Below are positions 21,456-30,733 of a DNA stretch of 64,000 nucleotides, piece after piece. The stretch spans positions 59,823-123,822 of the forward strand of contig BNBA01000011.1 in assembly GCA_014654535.1 (NCBI GenBank). The letters run 5' to 3'. How positions within the stretch are numbered: the first letter of the stretch is position 1; the number at the start of each line of letters is the position of its first letter. Under the pieces are notes generated by a model, which did not search any database, was not told where the DNA came from, and saw only the letters and a program-made list of their open reading frames with translations. The DNA comes from Xanthomonas boreopolis (GTDB lineage Bacteria > Pseudomonadota > Gammaproteobacteria > Xanthomonadales > Xanthomonadaceae). A program made the translations under genes and the position numbers.

Positions 21456-21467
21456 TCACCCTAATCC

Positions 21468-21500
21468 GCCGCGGCGCAGCGATGCGCCGCGGCTTCGTTT
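21468..21500 (+). terminator. rpsO-pnp intergenic terminator
   Basis: A perfect 11-bp GC-rich stem (21468-21478 / 21483-21493) with a GCGA tetraloop, followed by TTCGTTTTGG. It should end most rpsO transcripts and leave read-through for pnp. Confidence 0.75.
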
Positions 21501-21605
21501 TGGTTCTTCGCTGAACTTCCGGCCGGGATCGCCCGGCAGCCGTCCACGGCAAGGGCCGCGGCCGGTCCATCCGCAGAAAAGCATTCATTCCCCAAGGAAA
21601 CCCTC

Positions 21606-23708
<2,103 letters not shown>

Positions 23709-23731
23709 TCGCGGCGATCCTGGCACTCGGG

Positions 23732-23760
23732 AAAAGCGGGCTCCGGCCCGCTTTTTCTTT
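23732..23760 (+). terminator. pnp terminator
   Basis: A 10-bp stem (23732-23741 / 23746-23755) with loop TCCG runs into TTTTTCTTT, a canonical Rho-independent terminator 23 bases after the pnp stop. Confidence 0.9.
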
Positions 23761-23789
23761 GTCCCATGCAAGCCTTGAGTAGGAATGTC

Positions 23790-23913
23790 TTTCGTGGGAG
23801 CGGCTTCAGCCGCGATGGTGCTTTCATGCAGGTCCCTCTGCAAAAGCCTGCACATCCTTGTGCAGGGGTTTGAATGGGAAAGCCCCATCGCGGCTGAAGC
23901 CGCTCCCACGAAA
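23790..23913. repeat. REPIN-like inverted repeat pair
   Basis: Two 36-base arms (23790-23825 and 23878-23913) are inverted copies that differ at only one position. Each contains the core GTGGGAGCGGCTTCAGCCGC, itself palindromic (GCGGCTTCAGCCGC). The 52-base loop holds a further hairpin (CTGCAC/GTGCAG). This is the layout of a REP doublet mobilised by a TnpA-REP (RAYT) transposase; no such transposase is in the window. It lies in the convergent space between pnp and the next, minus-strand, gene. Confidence 0.8.
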
Positions 23914-23921
23914 AGTCGCTG

Positions 23922-24995
23922 CTAGGGGTTTTCAGGGTTTTGCGGATTCGGGGGATTCTGCCGCTCCTGCCTGGTGGCCGGCCGTGGTGGCACCACGCGC
24001 GGGAATCCCGGTGGCATCGCAGTGGGGGCGGATGCGGGAATGGACTGCGACGGGACGACCGGCAGGCTGGCAGGCGCCGCCAGCGCGGCGTCCTCGCGCA
24101 GCTTCAGCAGCGCGGCCCAGTCCCGGCGGTTGAAGTCGCACAGTTCCTCGCGGGCGGGCGTGCATTCCAGGCCGGCGCCCTGGGTGTCCTCGTCGCTGCC
24201 GCCGTTGCCGTCGATGGGCGCGGGCAGGACCAGGCGGCCGGCGCGGTCCAGCGGCAGCTTGCGCATCATCACCGTGTTGAGCACGTTGCCGCCGATCAGG
24301 TACAGCGTGCGATCGCCGCCGACATTGGCGGCCACGACGATGTCGCAATGCGACTTCCAATGCACGGTGCCGCCGCGGGCGAGTTCCGCGTTCAGGCCGG
24401 CGAAGCCCAGCGAGCGGTCGCGTCCGCGCAGCAGGCACAGCAGGTCGCCGGGCGCGGGTTTCTCGATGCCGGGGTCGGTCAATCGATAGGGGCTGCCGCC
24501 GTCGTTGCGGTAGGCGGCGCGGATGTAGTCGATGTGGCGCGGAGAGCGCAGGAAACCCGCCACGCCGGCCTGCGTCATCACCCACGATACGAAGGCCGCC
24601 GACCACGGATTGTCGCTGATGAAGGCGCGGCAATCGCTGGCGGTGTAGCGCGAACCGTCCAGCGCCGCGCAGCCGGGGGCGCCTTCGATGCCGCCCATCG
24701 CCGCCAGCGTGCCGCTGTCGCGCCAGTAGCCGGCCACGCGCTGCCAGGCGACCACGCCGTGGTCGGCAAGGTAGCCGCTTTCCGCTTCGGTGATGGACAG
24801 GCTCGCCACGCGTCCGCGCAGGTCGATGAACGGACGCATCCACAGGCGATGCTCGTTGCATGCGGTGCGGACGATGGCGATGGCGGCCTGCCCGAGACCG
24901 TAGCGCGGCGGCAGGTCGCAGACTTCCGCGGCGGCGGCCGGAGCCGCCAGGCCGGCCAGCGACAGGCACAGCCAGGACAGGCGGGTACGAGCCAT
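23922..24995 (-). CDS. Secreted DUF2272-family protein
   Basis: 357 residues beginning with a clear signal peptide (MARTRLSWLCLSLAGLAAP, then Ala-rich, cleavage probably near AAAA-EV). The middle resembles the DUF2272 family: PWSAAFVSWVMTQAGVAGF, a GDLLCLLRGRD block and HCDIVVAANVGGDRTLYLIGGN, which suggests an NlpC/P60-like cysteine-His arrangement, though catalysis is not proven. The C-terminus is Pro/Asn-rich (NPPNPQNPENP). The start at 24995 has GGAAGGATCC just upstream; an ATG 17 codons earlier would place residues ahead of the signal peptide. Role unknown, periplasmic by signal. Confidence 0.8.
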   Translation of the reverse strand: MARTRLSWLCLSLAGLAAPAAAAEVCDLPPRYGLGQAAIAIVRTACNEHRLWMRPFIDLRGRVASLSITEAESGYLADHGVVAWQRVAGYWRDSGTLAAMGGIEGAPGCAALDGSRYTASDCRAFISDNPWSAAFVSWVMTQAGVAGFLRSPRHIDYIRAAYRNDGGSPYRLTDPGIEKPAPGDLLCLLRGRDRSLGFAGLNAELARGGTVHWKSHCDIVVAANVGGDRTLYLIGGNVLNTVMMRKLPLDRAGRLVLPAPIDGNGGSDEDTQGAGLECTPAREELCDFNRRDWAALLKLREDAALAAPASLPVVPSQSIPASAPTAMPPGFPRVVPPRPATRQERQNPPNPQNPENP

Positions 24996-25161
24996 CGAGG
25001 ATCCTTCCGGAGGGAGAGAGGATGCCGGGAGGCTGCCAAAGACCACCGCGAACGGGTCGTGAAAGCGCCTGTCGCCGTTCCGGCGAAGTCGTGGGCTCCC
25101 TACGGTGCGGGCTTGCGGGATGCCCCGCCGCCGTCCGCGGTCGCTCCGGGTGGATGGCCGG

Positions 25162-26028
25162 TCAGCCCGGCGGCGGACCGAGCTTGAGCGAGAGGTCGAC
25201 GGCCTGCACGTGCTTGGTCAGCCCGCCGATCGAGATGAAATCCACGCCGTCCTCGGCGATGGCGCGCACGCCGGCCAGGTCGACGCTGCCGGAGACTTCC
25301 AGCGGTATGCGGCGCCCGGACGGGGCCGAAGCGGCGATGCGCACGGCCTCGCGCCGCATCGCGGCGTCGAAGTCGTCGATCAGGATCCTGTCGCAGCCGG
25401 CCTGCAGCGCTTCGCGCAACTCGTCCAGCGTCTCGACCTCGACGATCAGCGGCAACGCCGGCTGCTGCGCGCGCGCGGCCCGGATCGCCGCGCCGATCGA
25501 ACCGGCGGCGCGGATGTGGTTTTCCTTCAGCATCACCGCATCGAACAGGCCGATCCGGTGGTTGAGGCCGCCGCCGCACCGCACCGCGTACTTCTGCGCC
25601 ATGCGCAGGCCGGGCAGGGTCTTGCGGGTGTCGAGGATGCGCGCGCCGGTGCCGGACACCGCGGCGACATAGCGTGCGGTCGTGGTGGCGGTGGCCGACA
25701 GGGTCTGCAGGAAGTTCAGCGAGGTGCGCTCGGCGCTGACCAGGCTGCGGCTGCGGCCCTGCAGGGTCGCCAGCACGGTGCCGGCGGCGACCGGCTGGCC
25801 CTCCTCGACGCGCCAGTCGATGCGCACCTGCGGGTCCAGCGACCGGTGGCAGGCATCGAACCAGGGGCGCCCGGCGATCACCGCGTCCTGCTTGCACAAC
25901 AGGTAGGCGCGATCCTCGGCATCCGGCAGCAACGCGGCGGTGACGTCGCCGCTGCCCATGTCCTCGGCCAACGCCCGGGCGACGTCGGATTGCACCGTCA
26001 ACGGATCGGGGGCGATCACGGCCTGCAT
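25162..26028 (-). CDS. nadC: Nicotinate-nucleotide diphosphorylase (carboxylating)
   Basis: 288-residue quinolinate phosphoribosyltransferase of de novo NAD synthesis. LAEDMGSGDVTAAL, NFLQTLSATATTT, ILDTRKTLPGLRMAQKYAVR, GGLNHRIGLFDAVMLKENH and VDFISIGGLTKH are family landmarks with the substrate-binding Arg/Lys/His residues. The ATG at 26028 (MQAVIAPDPLT) gives the normal length; upstream open sequence overlaps the next gene. It is 11 bases from the Trm112-like gene, probably in the same transcript. Confidence 0.95.
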   Translation of the reverse strand: MQAVIAPDPLTVQSDVARALAEDMGSGDVTAALLPDAEDRAYLLCKQDAVIAGRPWFDACHRSLDPQVRIDWRVEEGQPVAAGTVLATLQGRSRSLVSAERTSLNFLQTLSATATTTARYVAAVSGTGARILDTRKTLPGLRMAQKYAVRCGGGLNHRIGLFDAVMLKENHIRAAGSIGAAIRAARAQQPALPLIVEVETLDELREALQAGCDRILIDDFDAAMRREAVRIAASAPSGRRIPLEVSGSVDLAGVRAIAEDGVDFISIGGLTKHVQAVDLSLKLGPPPG

Positions 26029-26039
26029 CGCGATGCGCC

Positions 26040-26309
26040 TTACTTTTCGGGAAAATCGGCCACCTGGGCGGTGGCGATGGCTTCCTCGGCCAGCAGCACC
26101 GGGATGCCGTCGTCGACCCGGAACACCTGCTTGCGGTCGCGGGTGACCAGCGCCTCGCGCAACGGCTGCTCCTGGCGGCTGCCGTCGGCGCGCTGGACGC
26201 CACCGGCGGCGATCGCGCGATTGAGTGCCTCCAGCCCTTTCGCGTCCAGCAGCGAAAGCGGCTGGCGGGTGTCGGGCGAGCACAGCAGGTCGAGCAGTTT
26301 GCGGTCCAT
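26040..26309 (-). CDS. Trm112 family protein (UPF0434)
   Basis: 89-residue small zinc-ribbon-like protein of the Trm112/YcaR family. MDRKLLDLLCSPDTRQPLSL and FRVDDGIPVLLAEEA are characteristic. Bacterial copies keep only part of the zinc-ligand set, and here one Cys is visible (LLCSP). In eukaryotes Trm112 activates methyltransferases; the bacterial role is uncertain. It lies upstream of nadC and divergent from purE. Confidence 0.85.
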   Translation of the reverse strand: MDRKLLDLLCSPDTRQPLSLLDAKGLEALNRAIAAGGVQRADGSRQEQPLREALVTRDRKQVFRVDDGIPVLLAEEAIATAQVADFPEK

Positions 26310-26339
26310 GGGGCTTGTTCGGGTCTTCGTCTTGCGCGG

Positions 26340-26360
26340 AAGACGGCTAGAATACGTCTT
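26340..26360 (+). promoter_or_regulatory. Possible purE promoter with operator-like inverted repeat
   Basis: AAGACG and CGTCTT form a 6-9-6 inverted repeat that encloses TAGAAT (26348-26353), a good -10 hexamer 24 bases before the purE ATG. No good -35 is visible at 16-18 bases. A repressor or activator binding here would control purEK, but none can be named. Confidence 0.35.
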
Positions 26361-26377
26361 TAAGGCAGGGCAGGGCC

Positions 26378-26881
26378 ATGACCTCCAACCAAACCACGCC
26401 GCTGGTCGGCATCGTGATGGGGTCCCGATCCGACTGGGACACCATGCAACACGCGGCACAGAAGCTCGACATGCTCGGTGTGCCCTACGAAGTGAAAGTG
26501 GTTTCGGCGCATCGCACGCCGGACGTGCTGTTCTCCTACGCCGAACAGGCGGCCGGGCGCGGCCTGCGCGCGATCGTCGCCGGCGCCGGCGGCGCGGCGC
26601 ACCTGCCGGGCATGCTGGCGGCCAAGACCGCGGTGCCGGTGCTGGGCGTGCCGGTCCAGTCCAAGGCGCTGAACGGGATGGACTCGCTGCTGTCGATCGT
26701 GCAGATGCCGGCCGGCATCCCGGTGGCGACGTTCGCGATCGGCAATGCCGGCGCGGCCAACGCGGGGCTGTTCGCCGCGGCGCTGCTGGCGCCGGACCAC
26801 CCGGCGATCGGCGCGGCGCTGGCGCAGTTCCGCCAGCGCCAGACCGACGACGTGATGGCGGCGGACGATCCCCGGCAATGA
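26378..26881 (+). CDS. purE: N5-carboxyaminoimidazole ribonucleotide mutase
   Basis: 167 residues, class I PurE; converts N5-CAIR to CAIR in purine synthesis. The nucleotide-binding start [20 protein letters not shown] and [17 protein letters not shown] are conserved, including the catalytic-site His of SAHRTP. The stop overlaps the purK ATG (ATGA), so the two enzymes of this step pair are translationally coupled. Confidence 0.97.
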   Translation: MTSNQTTPLVGIVMGSRSDWDTMQHAAQKLDMLGVPYEVKVVSAHRTPDVLFSYAEQAAGRGLRAIVAGAGGAAHLPGMLAAKTAVPVLGVPVQSKALNGMDSLLSIVQMPAGIPVATFAIGNAGAANAGLFAAALLAPDHPAIGAALAQFRQRQTDDVMAADDPRQ

Positions 26882-28023
26882 CCACGGTCGGCATCCTGGG
26901 AGGCGGGCAGCTGGCCCGCATGATGGTCTTGGCGGGAGTGCCGCTGGGGTTGCGGTTCGCGGTGTTCGACCCGGCGACCGACGCGTGCGCGGGCCAGGTC
27001 GCCCCGCTGCAGGTGGGAGGATTCGAGGACGAATCCGCGCTGGCCGAGTTCGCCGCGCAGGTCGACGTGGTGACCTTCGACTTCGAGAACGTGCCGGCGC
27101 GCAGCGCGCAGTGGCTGGCCGATCGCGTGCCGGTGTTCCCGAATCCCGGTGCGCTGGCGGTCGCCCAGGACCGGCTCAGCGAGAAGAGCCTGTTCCGCGA
27201 ACTGGGCATCCCCGTCCCGGACTTCGCCGCGGTCGACGACCGGGCGGGCCTGGATGCGGCGCTGGCGCGCATCGGCACGCCGTGCATCCTCAAGACCCGG
27301 CGGCTCGGCTACGACGGCAAGGGCCAGTTCCGGATCAAGTCCCCGGCCGACGCCGATGCGGCCTGGGCCGCGCTGGGCGAGCAGGCGGGCAAGGTCGGCC
27401 TGATCGCCGAGGCGTTCGTGCCGTTCCAGCGCGAGGTCAGCGTGGTCGCGGTGCGCGGTCGCGACGGCGAGTTCCGCGCCTGGCCGCTGACCGAGAACTG
27501 GCATGTCGATGGCGTGCTGTCCGCGAGCCTGGCGCCGGCACCGGTCGACGCGGGCATGCAGCAACGGGCCGAGGCGCATGCGCGCAAGTTGGCCGGGAAG
27601 CTGGATTACGTGGGCGTGTTCGCGCTGGAGCTGTTCGTGCGCGACGGCGAACTGCTGGCCAACGAGATGGCGCCGCGCGTGCACAACTCCGGGCATTGGA
27701 GCATCGAGGGAGCGGAGACGTCGCAGTTCGAGAGCCACGTGCGCGCGGTGCTCGGCCTGCCCTTGGGCAGCACCGCGATGCGCGGCCATGCCTGCATGCT
27801 CAACTGGCTGGGCGAGATGCCGCCGGCCGTGCCGTTCCTGGCCGTGCCCGGCGGGCACTGGCACGATTACGGCAAGCAGCCGCGCGCCGGGCGCAAGGTG
27901 GGGCATGCGACCCTGCGCGCCGATGATGCCCGGGCGTTGCGGGCAGCGTTGGCGCAGGCGGGCGATGCGCTGGGGCGCCAGGCACAGGTGGCGCCGGTGC
28001 TGGAGCGATTGGCGCAGGAGTGA
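26878..28023 (+). CDS. purK: 5-(carboxyamino)imidazole ribonucleotide synthase
   Basis: 381-residue ATP-grasp enzyme that makes N5-CAIR from AIR, bicarbonate and ATP, the substrate of PurE. Landmarks are [17 protein letters not shown] at the N-terminus, [27 protein letters not shown], and [24 protein letters not shown] region. It starts at 26878 inside the purE stop; the longer open frame upstream is not coding. Confidence 0.96.
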   Translation: MTTVGILGGGQLARMMVLAGVPLGLRFAVFDPATDACAGQVAPLQVGGFEDESALAEFAAQVDVVTFDFENVPARSAQWLADRVPVFPNPGALAVAQDRLSEKSLFRELGIPVPDFAAVDDRAGLDAALARIGTPCILKTRRLGYDGKGQFRIKSPADADAAWAALGEQAGKVGLIAEAFVPFQREVSVVAVRGRDGEFRAWPLTENWHVDGVLSASLAPAPVDAGMQQRAEAHARKLAGKLDYVGVFALELFVRDGELLANEMAPRVHNSGHWSIEGAETSQFESHVRAVLGLPLGSTAMRGHACMLNWLGEMPPAVPFLAVPGGHWHDYGKQPRAGRKVGHATLRADDARALRAALAQAGDALGRQAQVAPVLERLAQE

Positions 28024-28146
28024 TCCTGCGGCCCGGCGCGAGCCGCGCCGGGCTTGCCGCCCCAAGCCGCGCATGGGCGCGTGGGTTTTCGCAGGAGGTG
28101 CATCGGCGCCCCGCGGCGGCTTGCGTCGCGCCCGCGGGACGCGGGC

Positions 28147-28725
28147 TCATTGCAGCCGGCTGGCGACGAAGTCCCAGTTGACGACTTTCCAGAACGCTTC
28201 CAGGTAGGCGGCGCGCGCGTTCTGGTGGTCCAGGTAATAGGCGTGTTCCCAGACGTCGCAGGCAAGCAGCGGCGTATCGCTGCCGGTCAGCGGCGTGCCG
28301 GCATGGGGCGTGCTCGCCACGGCCAGGAGGCCGTCCGGGCGCTGCACCAGCCATACCCAGCCCGAACCGAACAGCGCCAGCGCGGCGCGATCGAATTCCT
28401 GGCGCAGTTGCGTGACGCCGCCGAAGGACTGGGCGATCTTCTCGGCGAGCGCGCCGGTGGGATCGCCGCCGCCGCGCGCGCGCATGCACTGCCAATAGAA
28501 GCCGTGGTTCCAGACCTGCGCGGCGGTGTCGAACAGGCTGCCCTGGGCGCGCCGGACGATTTCCTCCAGCGCAAGATCGGCGAACTCCGTGCCTTCGATC
28601 CGCGCGTTGAGCTCCTCGACGTAGTTCCGATGGTGCTGGCCGTGATGGCTGTCCAGCGTCGCGGCCGACAGGTGCGGTTCGAGGGCGGAGCGGGAATAGG
28701 GCAGGGGAGGCAGTTCGATCGGCAT
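28147..28725 (-). CDS. sodB: Superoxide dismutase [Fe]
   Basis: 192 residues. Metal ligands are His27, His74, Asp157 and His161 (LDSHHGQHH, VWNHGFYW, DVWEHAYYLD). Gln70 in AAQVWNH is the position that marks iron-type enzymes, so iron is inferred as the cofactor. No signal peptide, so cytoplasmic. It is divergent from grxD with 116 bases between the starts; the shared region has TACAAT at 28772-28777 on the plus strand. Confidence 0.93.
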   Translation of the reverse strand: MPIELPPLPYSRSALEPHLSAATLDSHHGQHHRNYVEELNARIEGTEFADLALEEIVRRAQGSLFDTAAQVWNHGFYWQCMRARGGGDPTGALAEKIAQSFGGVTQLRQEFDRAALALFGSGWVWLVQRPDGLLAVASTPHAGTPLTGSDTPLLACDVWEHAYYLDHQNARAAYLEAFWKVVNWDFVASRLQ

Positions 28726-28841
28726 GAGGGCGTTTTTTCCTGGTCGGCCCGCGGTTGAACGCGTTGGGGCTTACAATGGGCGGCAATGCGGAAGTCTATC
28801 CGACCCGGATGGCCGGGCTTCCGCCCAGCAAGGAGAATCCC

Positions 28842-29162
28842 ATGGCGGTGATCGAGCGGATCCAGGCCGAAGTCGAGCGGTATCCCATCGTGCTGTTCAT
28901 GAAGGGCACGCCGCAGTATCCGATGTGCGGGTTCTCAAGCCGGGCCGTGCAGGCGCTGCTGGCCGCCGGCGCCGAGCAACTGCACACGGTCAACGTGCTC
29001 GAGGAGCCCGAGATACGGGCCAACCTGCCGCGCTTCTCCAACTGGCCGACCTTCCCGCAGCTGTTCATCCACGGGGAACTGATCGGCGGTTGCGACATCA
29101 CGCTGGAGCTGTTCGAGTCCGGCGAACTCAAGCGCATCGTCAGCGAGGCCTACCAGCCGTGA
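28842..29162 (+). CDS. grxD: Monothiol glutaredoxin, CGFS type
   Basis: 106 residues with the CGFS active site at Cys29 (QYPMCGFSS) and the glutathione-contact motifs WPTFPQLF and GGCDI. CGFS glutaredoxins carry and transfer [2Fe-2S] clusters rather than reduce disulfides. AAGGAGAA lies 7 bases before the ATG. The stop overlaps the next gene's GTG (GTGA). Confidence 0.95.
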   Translation: MAVIERIQAEVERYPIVLFMKGTPQYPMCGFSSRAVQALLAAGAEQLHTVNVLEEPEIRANLPRFSNWPTFPQLFIHGELIGGCDITLELFESGELKRIVSEAYQP

Positions 29163-29905
29163 GCCAGGAGCAGGCGACCTCCCTGCCAGCGGCGGCGTTG
29201 GCGGGGCGCGTGGTGTTGGTCACGGGGGCCGCGGGCGGCCTCGGCGCGGCGGCGGCGCGCGCGTGCGCGGCGGCGGGCGCGACCGTGGTGCTGCTCGGAC
29301 GGCAGGTGCGCAAGCTCGAGCGCGTCTACGATGCCGTGGCGGCGGCAGGGCCGGAGCCGTTGCTGTATCCGATGGACCTGGCCGGCGCCAGCCCGGACGA
29401 CCATGCCGAGCTGGCCGCGCGGATCGGGGCCGAGCTCGGCCGCCTGGACGGCGTGCTGCATTGCGCGGCCGATTTCCCCGGCCTGACACCGCTGGAGAAC
29501 ACGGATCCCGCGGTGCTGGCGCGTTCGCTGCATGTCGGCCTGACCGCACGGCTGTGGTTGTCGCAGGCTTGCCTGCCGCTGCTGCGCCAGCGCCAGGACG
29601 CGGCGCTGGTGTTCGTGGTCGACGACCCGGCCCGGGTGGGCCAGGCGTACTGGGGGGCATACGGCGCCGCGCAGCATGCGCAGCGCGGCCTGGTATCGAG
29701 CCTGCACCAGGAGACCGCCGCCGGGCCCGTGCGGGTCTGCGGCCTGCAGCCGGGGCCGATGCGCACGCCGTTGCGCGCGCGCGCGTTCCAGCACCAGGAC
29801 GACCATGCGGCCGTGGATCCGGGGCATTACGCGGATGCCTGCGTCGCCTTGCTTTCCGCGTCGGGCATCGCGCACCGCGGCACTGTCTGGAGTCCTTCGG
29901 CATGA
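29159..29905 (+). CDS. YciK-like SDR family protein lacking catalytic Ser and Lys
   Basis: 248-residue Rossmann-fold protein. TGAAGGLG is the cofactor glycine motif and the whole chain aligns by eye with E. coli YciK (VVLLGRQVRKLERV, RLDGVLH, YWGAYGAAQ, GLQPGPMRTPLRARAF). In YciK the active site is Ser-x-Tyr-x3-Lys. Here the Ser region reads VVDDP and the Lys of YxxxK is Gln (YGAAQ), leaving only the Tyr. It may bind a nucleotide without classical dehydrogenase chemistry. Starts at GTG overlapping grxD and ends overlapping the next ATG. Confidence 0.85.
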   Translation: MSQEQATSLPAAALAGRVVLVTGAAGGLGAAAARACAAAGATVVLLGRQVRKLERVYDAVAAAGPEPLLYPMDLAGASPDDHAELAARIGAELGRLDGVLHCAADFPGLTPLENTDPAVLARSLHVGLTARLWLSQACLPLLRQRQDAALVFVVDDPARVGQAYWGAYGAAQHAQRGLVSSLHQETAAGPVRVCGLQPGPMRTPLRARAFQHQDDHAAVDPGHYADACVALLSASGIAHRGTVWSPSA

Positions 29906-30501
29906 CCATTCTTTCCGCCGCACTGCTGTTGTTCCTGATCCTGGACCCGCTCGGCAACGTCCCGGTGTTCCTCAGCGTGCTCAAGCCGCTGCCGCCGCGG
30001 CGCCAGCGCATCGTGCTGGCGCGCGAGCTGCTGATCGCGCTGGTGGTGCTGATGGGGTTCCTGTGGGGCGGCAAGTACGCGCTGGAGCTGATGCACCTGC
30101 GCCAGGAGTCGGTGGCGATCGCCGGCGGCATCGTGCTGTTCCTGATCGGCATCCGGATGATCTTCCCGCGCCCGGAGGGGCTGATGGGCGAGATCCCCGA
30201 CGGCGAGCCGTTCATCGTGCCGCTGGCGATCCCGCTGGTGGCCGGTCCTTCCGGCATGGCCGCCGTGATGCTGATGGGCAGCAACGAGCCGGCACGCCTG
30301 CCGGAGTTCAGCCTGTCGCTGCTGCTGGCATGGGGCGCGACCGCGGCGATCCTGTTCTGCTCGCCCTTGCTCTACAAGCTGCTGGGCCACCGCGCCCTGA
30401 CCGCGCTGGAGCGCCTGATGGGCATGTTGCTGGTGGCGATCTCGGTGCAGATGTTCCTCGACGGCATCGGTACCTATCTCAAGTTGCCGGTGAACATCTG
30501 A
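29902..30501 (+). CDS. MarC/YhgN family membrane protein
   Basis: 199 residues with about six hydrophobic helices. LLFLILDPLGNVPVFLSVLK at the N-terminus and the central FIVPLAIPLVAGPSGMAAVM repeat are characteristic of the UPF0056/MarC family, inner-membrane proteins whose substrate is unknown. The ATG overlaps the SDR stop (ATGA), so grxD-SDR-marC form one operon. Confidence 0.9.
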   Translation: MTILSAALLLFLILDPLGNVPVFLSVLKPLPPRRQRIVLARELLIALVVLMGFLWGGKYALELMHLRQESVAIAGGIVLFLIGIRMIFPRPEGLMGEIPDGEPFIVPLAIPLVAGPSGMAAVMLMGSNEPARLPEFSLSLLLAWGATAAILFCSPLLYKLLGHRALTALERLMGMLLVAISVQMFLDGIGTYLKLPVNI

Positions 30502-30620
30502 TCGCTACGCGATCTTTGTGACAACTTGATGGCGAGCGAGGACATTTTCCTTGCTCGTCCTTGCCGGCGTGTGTCCGGCTTGCAATGCGCCCCGGCATAT
30601 GGCGGCGACATGCGCTGCTT

Positions 30621-30637
30621 AACGTGATCGTCACGTT
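30621..30637. promoter_or_regulatory. Palindromic operator candidate upstream of the first TonB receptor
   Basis: AACGTGA-TCG-TCACGTT is a perfect 7-3-7 inverted repeat, 97 bases before the receptor ATG. It is not a terminator (no T-tract) and its length suits a dimeric repressor. The regulator is unknown. It lies in the 232-base gap 30502-30733, where I see no gene. Confidence 0.4.
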
Positions 30638-30733
30638 TCGAGCGCCCTCCCTCTTCGGTGGATCGACCGGACGCCGGCATGCCGGCGGCGGGAGGGGCGC
30701 GCTTGTCGCATTCCTTCAGCCCAGAGGTCCTCC

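Noticed and set aside
23940..25187. 415-codon plus-strand frame opposite the DUF2272 gene
   Set aside because: No homology-like features; the minus-strand gene has a signal peptide, ribosome-binding site and recognisable domain.
28755..28777. TTGAAC and TACAAT as grxD promoter
   Set aside because: The spacing is only 11 bases, too short for sigma-70; only the TACAAT hexamer is worth keeping as a hint.
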